DNA of 13,402 bases from Candidatus Falkowiibacteriota bacterium (GTDB taxonomy: Bacteria > Patescibacteriota > Patescibacteriia > Patescibacteriales > GWC2-42-12): the NCBI GenBank assembly GCA_016208065.1, contig JACQYU010000026.1, positions 1-13,402 on the forward strand. The letters run 5' to 3'. Below, piece after piece: positions 6,301 through 13,402 of the stretch. A program made the translations under genes and the position numbers. Below the pieces are notes generated by a model. It saw nothing but the letters and a program-made list of their open reading frames with translations. It was not told the origin of the DNA and searched no databases. The first letter of the stretch is position 1. The number at the start of each line of letters is the position of its first letter.

Positions 6301-8295
6301 ATGTTTAATTTTTCCAAATCAAAAAATATAAATTTTAAAGACTTGCATCAGGCGGCCGAGAGTTTAATCGGCCAAATTCCACCGGTTAAAAAACGCAGGC
6401 GCTTAAGTTCGTCATATAAAATTTTAAAATATTTTTGCCTGGCAATATTTATTTTATTTTTATTATCGCTGGCTCTTTTATCATCTAAAATTTTCAGCTT
6501 AAAGCAGATTTATGATAATGCCAGACAAGGCAAGGCTAATTTAGAGCAAGCCGTGGCTTTTGCCAGACAGGACGATTTTAAGCAAGCCGCTAATCTAGCC
6601 AGGCAAGCGGAAAACAATTTCAATTTTTCAATTGACAAGATTGAAGAGATAAAAAATGATAATTTTATAAATTTTATGCCGCCGGTTTTAAACCGGCTTA
6701 ATGATGCGGAGAGTTTTTTAATTTCCATCCAATTTTTAAGCAAAGCGGTTTATAGCGGAGCTAATTTCGGCCAAAGTATAAAAATTCTAGCGGCCGGAGA
6801 TAAAAATTTAAGCTTTTCCGGGCTAAGTCCCGAGAAAAAGCGGGAAGTTCTTAAAAAAATATTTGAATCAGCGCCGGAATTAAACGGCATAAAAGCTGAT
6901 TTGGATTTAGCTTATATTAATTTAGGGCGAGTTAACGCCTCGGGCATATTATTTCTTTTAAAAAATAAAATTAACCAGATTAAAGAGCAAATAAGCGCGG
7001 CCAGCCTTATTTTAGAAAAAGCCGTGCCTTTATCGCAGGTGATTCCGGCCTTAGCCGGCTACCCCGGCCAGGTTGATTATTTAGTAGTATTGCAAAATAA
7101 CGACGAGCTTAGGCCAACCGGAGGATTTTTAGGCACTTATGGAATATTACAAATTAAGGATGGCGAGATTCTAAGTTCTAACACGCACGATATTTATCAT
7201 ATTGATATGCCGGTTCAGGATAAGATAAATATCGCGCCGCCGGAGCCGATTAAAAAATATTTAAACGATAAATGGTATTTGCGCGACGCTAATTGGTCGC
7301 CGGATTGGCCGACGGCGGCGCGAAAAATAGACTGGTTTTATCAAACGGAAAGCGCTCTAAATCCGGAAGCGGAAAAAAATCTTAAATTTAACGGAGTTAT
7401 AGCTATTACGCCGAAATTAATTACTGATTTTTTAAAAGTAACGGGCCCGATAACGATTGAAGGGCAAATCTATAATCAAGATAACTTCCAAGATTTATTG
7501 CAGTATCGGGTGGAAAAAGGCTATCTCGCCTTAGGCGTTTCTTCCTGGCAGAGGAAAGAAGTTATTGGCGAGATAACCAAAGAGTTAAAAATTAAAATTT
7601 TTAGTTTGCCGCCAAGCCAATGGTCGGAAATTATAAATATCGTAATTAATAATTTAACCGCGAAAAATCTGTTGCTTTATTTAACTGATAATCAGCTGGA
7701 AGATATCGCGGTGCAAAATGGCTGGGCCGGAGAAATAAAAAATTATTACGGCGATTATTTGATGGTAGTTGACGCTAACCTCGGCGCTTTAAAAACCGAC
7801 GCGGTTATGGGCCGGAGCTTAAGCTATAAAGTAACCGAGGAGGGAGATGGCTTACTTTCAAAATTAACCATTAATTATATTCATAACGGCAAGCTTGACT
7901 GGAAAACCAGCGTTTATAAAAGCTATACCAGAATTTACGCGCCGCTAGGCAGCCGTTTAATTAAAATCAGCGGTTATGAAGCCAAAGATATAGATATCGG
8001 CGTTGAAGCCGGGAAAACTTGGTTTGGTTTTTATTTAACAGTGGCGCCTGGAAAAATTAATAATATTACGCTTGAATATAAGCTGCCGCCAGAAGTTATA
8101 TTAAATAATAATTACGGCCTTTATATTCAAAAACAGCCAGGCAAAGAATTAAATTATGCTTCGGTTGACTTAAGCTTCCGAAATAGTATAAAATCATATA
8201 ACCCGGCGAACCTATCCACGCGCAAAGTAAGCCCGGTTAGAGTTGAGTGGGAAGGAGACCTTAATATAGATCGTGACTTTGAAGTAAGGTTCTAA
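6301..8295 (+). CDS. DUF4012 single-pass membrane protein
   Basis: This is a 664-residue protein. A cytoplasmic N-terminus of about 40 residues ends in a basic cluster (KKRRR, 30-34), followed by one transmembrane helix (42-62). Residues 68-120 look like a coiled coil (Ala/Gln/Glu-rich). The DUF4012 core (PF13196) begins near 249, with NNDELRPTGGFLGTYG from 266 and RDANWSPDWP at 328-337. The C-terminal third is beta-rich. By the positive-inside rule, almost the whole protein lies outside the membrane. The function of DUF4012 is unknown; it is frequent in CPR and actinobacterial genomes, often near glycan genes. Here it precedes mreB and a glycosyltransferase, which suggests a role in the cell envelope or surface polysaccharide (inference). 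It starts 12 bp after a palindromic element, without a Shine-Dalgarno. Confidence 0.87.
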   Translation: MFNFSKSKNINFKDLHQAAESLIGQIPPVKKRRRLSSSYKILKYFCLAIFILFLLSLALLSSKIFSLKQIYDNARQGKANLEQAVAFARQDDFKQAANLARQAENNFNFSIDKIEEIKNDNFINFMPPVLNRLNDAESFLISIQFLSKAVYSGANFGQSIKILAAGDKNLSFSGLSPEKKREVLKKIFESAPELNGIKADLDLAYINLGRVNASGILFLLKNKINQIKEQISAASLILEKAVPLSQVIPALAGYPGQVDYLVVLQNNDELRPTGGFLGTYGILQIKDGEILSSNTHDIYHIDMPVQDKINIAPPEPIKKYLNDKWYLRDANWSPDWPTAARKIDWFYQTESALNPEAEKNLKFNGVIAITPKLITDFLKVTGPITIEGQIYNQDNFQDLLQYRVEKGYLALGVSSWQRKEVIGEITKELKIKIFSLPPSQWSEIINIVINNLTAKNLLLYLTDNQLEDIAVQNGWAGEIKNYYGDYLMVVDANLGALKTDAVMGRSLSYKVTEEGDGLLSKLTINYIHNGKLDWKTSVYKSYTRIYAPLGSRLIKISGYEAKDIDIGVEAGKTWFGFYLTVAPGKINNITLEYKLPPEVILNNNYGLYIQKQPGKELNYASVDLSFRNSIKSYNPANLSTRKVSPVRVEWEGDLNIDRDFEVRF

Positions 8296-8301
8296 TATTT
8301 A

Positions 8302-8435
8302 TTTGTCATGCGAGAAGCCCGTAATCGGGCGACGAAGCAATCTCACAAATAAATAATATATAAAAAGATGGAATGTTTTTATTAAACAAGTCATATGTGA
8401 GATTGCTTCGTCGCGAACGCTCCTCGCAATGACAA
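8302..8435 (+). repeat. Inverted pair of dispersed GTCATTGCGAG-type repeats
   Basis: Two copies of a repeat face each other in the 150-bp gap before mreB. The right copy (minus orientation, to 8435) contains CTCGCAATGACAA (8423-8435). The left copy begins TTGTCATGCGAG (8303-8314), one T shorter. Their inner parts pair perfectly over 19 bp (8329-8347 with 8396-8414). The left copy also has its own hairpin, GCCCG-TAAT-CGGGC (8317-8330). The motif GTCATTGCGAG...GACGAAGCAATCTCA is known to me as a common dispersed repeat in many bacterial genomes. A TATTTTTT tract follows at 8439-8446, so the folded RNA could also end transcription of the DUF4012 gene. Confidence 0.82.
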
Positions 8436-8445
8436 CGTATTTTTT

Positions 8446-9453
8446 ATGTTTATTAAGCGAATCGGCATAGATTTAGGCACAACTTATACTTTAGTCCATT
8501 TACCTAAAAGAGGCATTATTATTAATGAGCCCAGCGTGGTGGCGATTTCTTTGATTGATAAAAAGATTCTGGCCGTGGGCAACGAGGCTAAGGACATGTT
8601 AGGCAGGACGCCGGACACTATTGTCGCGATTAAACCTTTAAAGGACGGCGTGATTGCTGATTATCATACCACCGAAGCCATGCTAAGATATTTTATTAAT
8701 AAAGCTTTGGGCGGCATCAGGCTGTTTAGGCCGGAAGTAATGGTGGCTGTTCCGGCCGGCATTACTTCAACCGAACGCCGAGCGGTAATTGACGCTACTA
8801 TCGCGGCCGGAGCCAGGGCGGCTTATATCATAAAAGAGCCGATAGCCGCGGCTATCGGCGCCGATATTCCGATTGGCTCGGCTTCAGGCCATATGATTAT
8901 TGATATCGGCGGCGGTACGGCGGAAATGGCGGTAATCTCGTTAGGCGGGGTAGTGACTTCAACTTCAGTAAGGATAGGTGGAAATAAATTTGACGCCGCC
9001 ATCCAAGAGTTTATCAGGCGCAAATATAATTTAGCCATTGGCGAAAGAACGGCCGAGGAAATAAAAATAAAAATCGGCAGCGCTTTATATTTGGAGGATA
9101 AATTAACCATGGAAATAAGGGGCCGCGACATGATTACCGGCTTGCCGAGGAATATTATGGTTAATTCCGATGATGTTACGGAAGCGGTGCAAAACGAGCT
9201 GGAAGCCATAATCCAAGCCGCTAAAAGAGTGCTTCAGGAAACCCCGCCGGAATTAGCCGCTGATATTATGGATAAAGGCATGGTTTTGTCCGGAGGCTCT
9301 TCGCTTCTTAGAAATATTGACCAATTGCTCTCGCGCACGACCGATGTGCCGGCTTACGTGGCGGACGATGCTTTGCTTTGCGTAGTTAAAGGTACGGGCA
9401 TCGCGCTTGAGAATCTAGATTCATATAAGCGGAGTATATTCGCGACGAAATAA
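8446..9453 (+). CDS. mreB: Rod shape-determining protein MreB
   Basis: This 335-residue actin homologue forms membrane-attached filaments that guide cell-wall synthesis in rod-shaped cells. The ATP-binding motifs are visible: phosphate-1 IGIDLGTTYT (6-15, with D9), phosphate-2 IIDIGGGTAEM (151-161, with D153) and the adenosine motif VLSGGSSLL (280-288, where GGGALL is usual). The length is normal. The usual EEP before AAAIGA reads KEP here, keeping one Glu. No mreC, mreD, rodA or pbp2 gene is in the window; MreB instead sits between DUF4012 and a glycosyltransferase. No Shine-Dalgarno and no convincing promoter of its own are visible; the ATG directly follows a T tract behind the inverted repeats. 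Confidence 0.94.
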   Translation: MFIKRIGIDLGTTYTLVHLPKRGIIINEPSVVAISLIDKKILAVGNEAKDMLGRTPDTIVAIKPLKDGVIADYHTTEAMLRYFINKALGGIRLFRPEVMVAVPAGITSTERRAVIDATIAAGARAAYIIKEPIAAAIGADIPIGSASGHMIIDIGGGTAEMAVISLGGVVTSTSVRIGGNKFDAAIQEFIRRKYNLAIGERTAEEIKIKIGSALYLEDKLTMEIRGRDMITGLPRNIMVNSDDVTEAVQNELEAIIQAAKRVLQETPPELAADIMDKGMVLSGGSSLLRNIDQLLSRTTDVPAYVADDALLCVVKGTGIALENLDSYKRSIFATK

Positions 9454-9466
9454 AAAATAGTAAAAA

Positions 9467-9530
9467 TTTTCAATTTTCAATTTTCAAACAATTTTCAATA
9501 AATTAATTTATTAATTAGAAATTGAAAATT
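9467..9530 (+). repeat. TTTTCAA tandem repeats with a nested palindrome
   Basis: TTTTCAA is repeated three times without gaps (9467-9487) and once more at 9492-9498. A perfect 16-bp palindrome, AATAAATTAATTTATT (9497-9512), overlaps the end. AATTTTCAAT (9490-9499) pairs with ATTGAAAATT (9521-9530). It fills most of the 82-bp gap before the glycosyltransferase. The function is unknown; it may be a remnant of a palindromic dispersed repeat. Confidence 0.7.
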
Positions 9531-9535
9531 ATTTT

Positions 9536-10804
9536 ATGCTCATCGGCATTGACGCTTCGCGCGCTAATAGAAAATTTAAAGGCGGTACAGAATGGTATTC
9601 TTATTATTTGATAAGGGAGCTGGCCAAGATTGATTCTAAAAATCAATATATTTTATATAGTGATAAGCCTTTGGCCGGCGGTTTGGCTGATTTGACGATT
9701 GAAGATTATGAAGCCGTTTCCGGCAGAATTGATAATAAGGGATTTCAAGAAATTAAAAGTCCGTTTGGAAATTTTCGCGTTAAAATTTTAAAATGGCCTT
9801 TGGCTTATTTTTGGACGCAAATTAGATTGTCCTATGAAATGCTCACCCATCGCTTGGATATTCTTTTTATCCCGGCCCACACTTTGCCGATTATTCATCC
9901 TAAAAAATCGGTGGTTACTGTCCATGACATAGGTTTTGAGCGCCAAGCCAAGCTTTATAGCTCCGATAAAATAGGTCCGACCGGAAGTTTAATCTATGGA
10001 ATATTGGATTTTTTAACCAAGCTGTTTACTTTAGGAAAATTTCATCCGAATATTCTTGATTATCATAGCTGGTCGACAAAATTCGCCCTTACGCATGCTA
10101 AAATTATTATCGCGGTATCCGAGTTTACCAAAAAAGAAATGGTGGAATTTTATAAAACCGGCGCGGGAAAAATTAAAGTAATTTACAATGGTTTTAACGG
10201 CAACCTTTACCGCCCAATCAATGATCAGGAAAGAATCAAACAGATTTTAGATAAGTATGATATTAAAACCCCTTATATTTTTTATGCCGGCCGTTTGGAG
10301 AAAAAGAAAAATACCGCTAAATTAGTTGAGGCTTATGCTCTTATGAGGCAGAAATTTAACGGAATAAGACATAAATTAGTTTTAGTGGGCTGGGCCGGCC
10401 TCGGCTTTGATAAAGTAAAAGATGTTATTAATGAATTTGATATTGACGAAGACGTTATCATAACCGGCTGGATTCCCGAAGCTGATATGCCTTATATTTA
10501 TAACGGCGCGGATTTATTTGTTTTTCCTTCGCTTTATGAAGGCTTTGGCATACCTCTCTTAGAAGCTATGGCTTGCGGCACGCCAATCGCGGCCTCAAAT
10601 ACCGCCTCCGTACCGGAAGTTATCAAAGACTCCGCCCTACTTTTTGATCCGGAAAATAAAAATGACATGGCGGAAAAAATGGCGAAGATATTGCTGGATA
10701 AGCGGTTAGCCAATGAATTGGCCGGCAAAGGATTTTTAAGAATAAAAAATTTCAGTTTAGCCAAATGCGCCCAAGAAACATTGGCCTTAATGGAAAAAAT
10801 GTAA
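9536..10804 (+). CDS. Glycosyltransferase, GT4 family (GT-B fold)
   Basis: This 422-residue enzyme transfers a sugar from a nucleotide-sugar donor with retention of configuration. The N-terminal Rossmann half begins IGIDASRANRKFKGGTEWY, with the glycine-rich acceptor-side loop. The C-terminal donor half contains YAGRLEKKKN, LVLVGWAGLGFDKV and the EGFGIPLLE motif, with the two conserved glutamates E335 and E343 of the Ex7E donor site, then AMACGTPIAASNTASVPEV. These mark a GT4 (Glycos_transf_1, PF00534) enzyme. It has no membrane helix, so it is probably cytoplasmic and peripheral. Donor and acceptor cannot be told from sequence. The UDP-sugar enzyme two genes downstream and DUF4012/MreB upstream suggest surface glycan synthesis. 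The gene follows a repeat-rich gap without a Shine-Dalgarno. Confidence 0.9.
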   Translation: MLIGIDASRANRKFKGGTEWYSYYLIRELAKIDSKNQYILYSDKPLAGGLADLTIEDYEAVSGRIDNKGFQEIKSPFGNFRVKILKWPLAYFWTQIRLSYEMLTHRLDILFIPAHTLPIIHPKKSVVTVHDIGFERQAKLYSSDKIGPTGSLIYGILDFLTKLFTLGKFHPNILDYHSWSTKFALTHAKIIIAVSEFTKKEMVEFYKTGAGKIKVIYNGFNGNLYRPINDQERIKQILDKYDIKTPYIFYAGRLEKKKNTAKLVEAYALMRQKFNGIRHKLVLVGWAGLGFDKVKDVINEFDIDEDVIITGWIPEADMPYIYNGADLFVFPSLYEGFGIPLLEAMACGTPIAASNTASVPEVIKDSALLFDPENKNDMAEKMAKILLDKRLANELAGKGFLRIKNFSLAKCAQETLALMEKM

Positions 10805-10806
10805 GT

Positions 10807-10836
10807 TTGGAAAATATTAATAATTTATGTTATAAT
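10807..10836 (+). promoter_or_regulatory. Extended -10 promoter of the S8 protease gene
   Basis: TTGGAA (10807-10812, 4 of 6) and a perfect TATAAT (10831-10836) are 18 bp apart. TG at 10828-10829 makes an extended -10 (TGnTATAAT). Transcription should begin at about 10842-10844, only 2-4 nt before the ATG at 10846, so the mRNA is probably leaderless or nearly so. The promoter starts just after the glycosyltransferase stop. Confidence 0.68.
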
Positions 10837-10845
10837 AAAGATGTT

Positions 10846-13089
10846 ATGAAAAATAAAAAGACATCTTTTTTTAATATATTTTTAGCCGGGATGATACTCC
10901 TGAATTTTTTTGTTTTTACCGGCCATAACGCCCTAAGCGATGTTAAAAATAATTTTACCAACGATGAAATACTGGTAAAATTTAAAACTTCGCTAAAACC
11001 GGCAACTATTAAAATTTCTCCCGCCGGCGATTTAGATAAATTTTTAAATTATTATAATAATCTGCCGGAAGTTGAATATGCCGAACCGAATTATCTTTAT
11101 CAAGCTTCCATAATACCGTCCGATACATTTTTCAGCAACCAGTGGTATTTGAAAAAAATTAAAGCTGTTGAAGCTTGGGACGGCGCAAGGGAAAGCCCCG
11201 ATACTGTTATCGCAATTTTAGATTCAGGCGTGCAAATTAGCCACCCTGATCTTGCGAGCAATGTTTGGTTTAATAAAAAGGAGGTTGCCGGCAATAATAT
11301 TGATGATGATAAAAATGGTTTTATTGATGATATCAATGGCTGGGATTTTGTTAACAGCGTGTCTGATCCGGCGCCAAAATTTAATGCCGGCTTTACCGAA
11401 GACGGCATTTTACACGGCACCATTATCGCCGGCATTGCCGCGGCCTCGGGCAATAACGCCGCCGGTGTTGCCGGCATAACCTGGAAAACTAAAATTATGC
11501 CGCTTAAAGTTTTAGATGACAGAGGGGAGGGCAGCGCTTCAAAAGTTGTTAAGGCCATTGATTACGCGATTGCTAATGGCGCTAACATTATTAATTTAAG
11601 CTTTGTTGGTTTTGGCTATAGCAAGGCTTTTGATGACGCGGTTAAGCGCGCTTATGACGCCGGCTTGATTGTAGTGGCGGCCGGAGGCAATGAGGTCGGG
11701 CAGGGTGATGGTTATTATTTAGACGAAACTCCCATGTATCCGGTTTGCCTTGACGGGGCTAACGGTGAAAATCGAGTAATCGGCGTGGCCGCGACCGATA
11801 CCATAGATCAAAAAGCGACTTTTTCCAGCTTCGGCAATAAATGCATTGATATCGCGGCGCCCGGGGTTAGCGTTTTTAGCACAGTAGTTTATTCGCCGGA
11901 TAATTATAATGAAGGCAAGCCTTTTAATAAATATTATGATGGTTATTGGTCCGGCACTTCGGTCGCTGTGCCAATGGTGAGCGGCGCCTTAGCGCTCATA
12001 GAAAGCGCCAACCCGTCTTTAAACAGAGACGAAATTATAAAAATTCTTTTAGATAATACGGACAATATCAGCCGGGTAAATCCTAATTATTTGGGCCGGC
12101 TCGGGAGAGGCAGGTTAAATATAGCGTCGGCGGTTAATTACGCCAAGAGCTTATTAAGCAGTAAAGTTGAAAAATTATTAATTGGGCCGAAAAATGGCAT
12201 GGCCAGCCTCATAAAAATTACCGATCAGGATGGTAAAAAAGACAATGAATTTTACGCTTATGATAATAAGTTTAAGGGCGGCGTCAGTTTGACCGCCGGA
12301 GACATAAATCGTGACGGCCAAGAAGAAATTATTACCGCGGCCGGCCTTGGCGGCGGGCCGCATATTAGAATGTTCAATTTAAGCGGAGAGCTAGTCGGCC
12401 AATTTTTCGCTTTTAGCAATAATTTCCGCGGCGGCGTCAATCTGGCCGTTGCGGACGTCAATAATGACGGCAGCGATGAAATCATCGCCGTTCAAGCTTC
12501 CGACGGCAATTCGGAAATAAAAATTTTTAACGGCCGCGGCCAGCTATTGAGTTCGTTTTACGCTTATGATAATAAGTTTAAGGGCGGCCTTAATATAGCC
12601 GCCGGCGATATAGACGGCGACGGCGAAGCTGAAATTATAACCGGACTGGCGGCCGGTAAAATTCCCGAGGTTAGAATTTTTAAAGCCGCCGGTATTTTAC
12701 AAGGACAATTTTTAGCTTACCCGAAAACTTTTCGCGGCGGAGTTAAAGTTACCGCGGCCAGCGTTAGAAGCGGCTCCGGAAGCCATCGCGCCGATATTGT
12801 TACCGCTCCGGAAAAGGGCGGCGGGCCTCATATAAAATTTTTTGACGGCAAAGGAAATTTGTTATCGCATTTTTTCGCTTTTAACAGTAATTTCCGCGGC
12901 GGCGTGGATTTAGCCAAGGCTGACGTTGATAATGACGGCTTGGATGAAATAATAGCCGCTGCCGGCCCCGGGGGAGCGCCGCATGTCCGAGTTTTTAAAG
13001 TTAGCGGGAAAATCGTCGGTTCGTTTTACGCTTATGAAGAAAGTTTTAATAAAGGCGTAAATGTAGGCGGTATTAAAATTAATAAATAA
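10846..13089 (+). CDS. Secreted S8 subtilisin-like protease with FG-GAP/VCBS-like repeats
   Basis: This is a 747-residue secreted serine protease. Residues 1-30 are a signal peptide (basic KNKK, then a hydrophobic stretch). Residues 36-85 fit an inhibitory propeptide (EILVKF...EYAEPNY). The catalytic domain runs from about 115 to 430 with Asp126 (AILDSG), His190 (HGT), oxyanion Asn282 (AAGGNE) and Ser372 (SGTSVAVP). All are present, so it should be active. From 469 a tail repeats every 51 residues (starts 469, 520, 571, 622, 676, 727), with the FG-GAP/VCBS-like pattern FYAYxxxFKGGV, DxNxDGxxEII and GGGPHIRMF, probably a calcium-binding propeller blade series. I chose ATG 10846 over in-frame ATG 10765: the latter lies inside the glycosyltransferase, would bury the signal peptide, and is upstream of the promoter. 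Substrate and anchoring are unknown. Confidence 0.92.
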   Translation: MKNKKTSFFNIFLAGMILLNFFVFTGHNALSDVKNNFTNDEILVKFKTSLKPATIKISPAGDLDKFLNYYNNLPEVEYAEPNYLYQASIIPSDTFFSNQWYLKKIKAVEAWDGARESPDTVIAILDSGVQISHPDLASNVWFNKKEVAGNNIDDDKNGFIDDINGWDFVNSVSDPAPKFNAGFTEDGILHGTIIAGIAAASGNNAAGVAGITWKTKIMPLKVLDDRGEGSASKVVKAIDYAIANGANIINLSFVGFGYSKAFDDAVKRAYDAGLIVVAAGGNEVGQGDGYYLDETPMYPVCLDGANGENRVIGVAATDTIDQKATFSSFGNKCIDIAAPGVSVFSTVVYSPDNYNEGKPFNKYYDGYWSGTSVAVPMVSGALALIESANPSLNRDEIIKILLDNTDNISRVNPNYLGRLGRGRLNIASAVNYAKSLLSSKVEKLLIGPKNGMASLIKITDQDGKKDNEFYAYDNKFKGGVSLTAGDINRDGQEEIITAAGLGGGPHIRMFNLSGELVGQFFAFSNNFRGGVNLAVADVNNDGSDEIIAVQASDGNSEIKIFNGRGQLLSSFYAYDNKFKGGLNIAAGDIDGDGEAEIITGLAAGKIPEVRIFKAAGILQGQFLAYPKTFRGGVKVTAASVRSGSGSHRADIVTAPEKGGGPHIKFFDGKGNLLSHFFAFNSNFRGGVDLAKADVDNDGLDEIIAAAGPGGAPHVRVFKVSGKIVGSFYAYEESFNKGVNVGGIKINK
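12250..13089 (+). repeat. 153-bp coding repeats of the protease tail
   Basis: Five repeats of 153 bp (the fourth 162 bp) and a final partial unit encode the protein tail. Starts are 12250, 12403, 12556, 12709, 12871 and 13024. Repeats 1 and 3 share 33 identical bases (12250-12282 and 12556-12588). Repeats 2 and 5 share nearly identical starts ending in TTTCCGCGGCGGCGT. Repeat 4 has a 3-codon insertion and lacks the DxDxDG loop. The alternating similarity suggests expansion in two-repeat steps. Confidence 0.85.
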
Positions 13090-13107
13090 CTTTATAAAAT
13101 AAATTAT

Positions 13108-13402
13108 ATGAGCAAAAGAGCTATTTTTGACAAAAAAAATATTTTAGTGGCCGGCGGCGCGGGTTTTATCGGTTCACATTTATGCGATCGATTAGTTGAA
13201 AACAATAAGGTTATTTGTCTGGATAATTTTTCTACCGGAGATGAAAGGAATATTGACCATTTGCTTTCTGATCCTAACTTTGAATTCATAAAACATGATA
13301 TTGCCGAGCCGATTAATTTGGAAAAATTGCCGGAATTGCAAAAATTTAAAATAGAATTTCAAGGCATCCAAGAAATTTATAATTTGGCCTGCCCGACTTC
13401 AC
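13108..13402 (+). CDS. NAD-dependent sugar epimerase/decarboxylase, UXS-like (3' end outside)
   Basis: The first 98 residues are present and the window ends inside the gene. The N-terminus is a Rossmann NAD-binding fold: [13 protein letters not shown] with GxxGxxG at 16-22 and an acidic residue, D39, at the end of beta2 that would bind the NAD ribose. [18 protein letters not shown] and IYNLACPTS follow. The combination DNFSTG...NLACP is most like UDP-glucuronate decarboxylase (UDP-xylose synthase), an extended SDR enzyme making UDP-xylose; a related UDP-glucose 4-epimerase or dTDP-glucose dehydratase is possible. The catalytic YxxxK lies beyond the window. The gene starts 18 bp after the protease, so it may be co-transcribed, although a TATAAA at 13093-13098 could also serve as a -10. 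No Shine-Dalgarno is seen. Confidence 0.85.
   Translation, partial: MSKRAIFDKKNILVAGGAGFIGSHLCDRLVENNKVICLDNFSTGDERNIDHLLSDPNFEFIKHDIAEPINLEKLPELQKFKIEFQGIQEIYNLACPTS

Noticed and set aside
9497..9512. Replication origin at the AT-rich palindrome
   Set aside because: No DnaA boxes, no dnaA/dnaN neighbours, and no strand switch of genes.
10765..10845. Longer N-terminus for the protease from ATG 10765
   Set aside because: It lies inside the glycosyltransferase gene in another frame, places 27 non-signal residues before the signal peptide, and starts upstream of the extended -10 promoter.
12250..13089. CRISPR array
   Set aside because: The repeats are 153 bp, in frame, and encode protein blades; there are no short identical repeats with unique spacers.
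1..13402. Recoded UGA (genetic code 25) as in Gracilibacteria/Absconditabacteria
   Set aside because: No UGA occurs inside any supported gene; all frames are consistent with the standard bacterial code.

Overview
The window looks like a chromosomal stretch from a Candidatus Patescibacteria / Candidate Phyla Radiation bacterium, probably Parcubacteria-like. This is inferred from gene content and style, not from a marker gene. The supporting signs are AT-rich DNA with short AT-rich gaps, eleven genes all on the + strand, a DUF5679 mini-protein, a large DUF4012 membrane protein, a split MacA/MacB-type exporter, an S8 protease ending in FG-GAP/VCBS-like repeats, start codons without Shine-Dalgarno sequences, and palindromic intergenic repeats. 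No reading frame needs recoded UGA. Stops are TAA, with one TAG.

Region 1 (1-827) holds a small zincin-like metallopeptidase and a 51-residue DUF5679 zinc-ribbon-like protein. A hairpin and a good promoter follow. Region 2 (828-6114) is an exporter operon: a response-regulator receiver remnant, a MacA/HlyD-type adaptor, an ABC ATPase, and two FtsX/MacB-type permeases. It resembles a YknXYZ or LolCDE-style transporter. Two genes here look damaged. The receiver lacks about 40 central residues, including the phospho-acceptor segment. The ATPase has lost its 5' end to a frameshift that one extra copy of an 11-bp unit would repair.

Region 3 (6115-13402) is an envelope cluster: a DUF4012 single-pass membrane protein, MreB, a GT4-type glycosyltransferase, a secreted subtilisin-like protease with a strict 51-residue repeat tail, and the start of a UDP-glucuronate decarboxylase-like nucleotide-sugar enzyme cut by the window end. 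Inverted-repeat elements sit in the gaps before the DUF4012, mreB and glycosyltransferase genes. The protease has its own extended -10 promoter so close to the ATG that its mRNA is probably leaderless.

Together the genes suggest export across the cytoplasmic membrane, rod-shape control, and building or processing of surface glycans and proteins. No tRNA, rRNA, CRISPR array or transposase gene was found. The best candidates for something undescribed are the two lesions in the exporter operon, the double-hairpin adaptor, and the DUF4012 protein of unknown function beside mreB and sugar genes.
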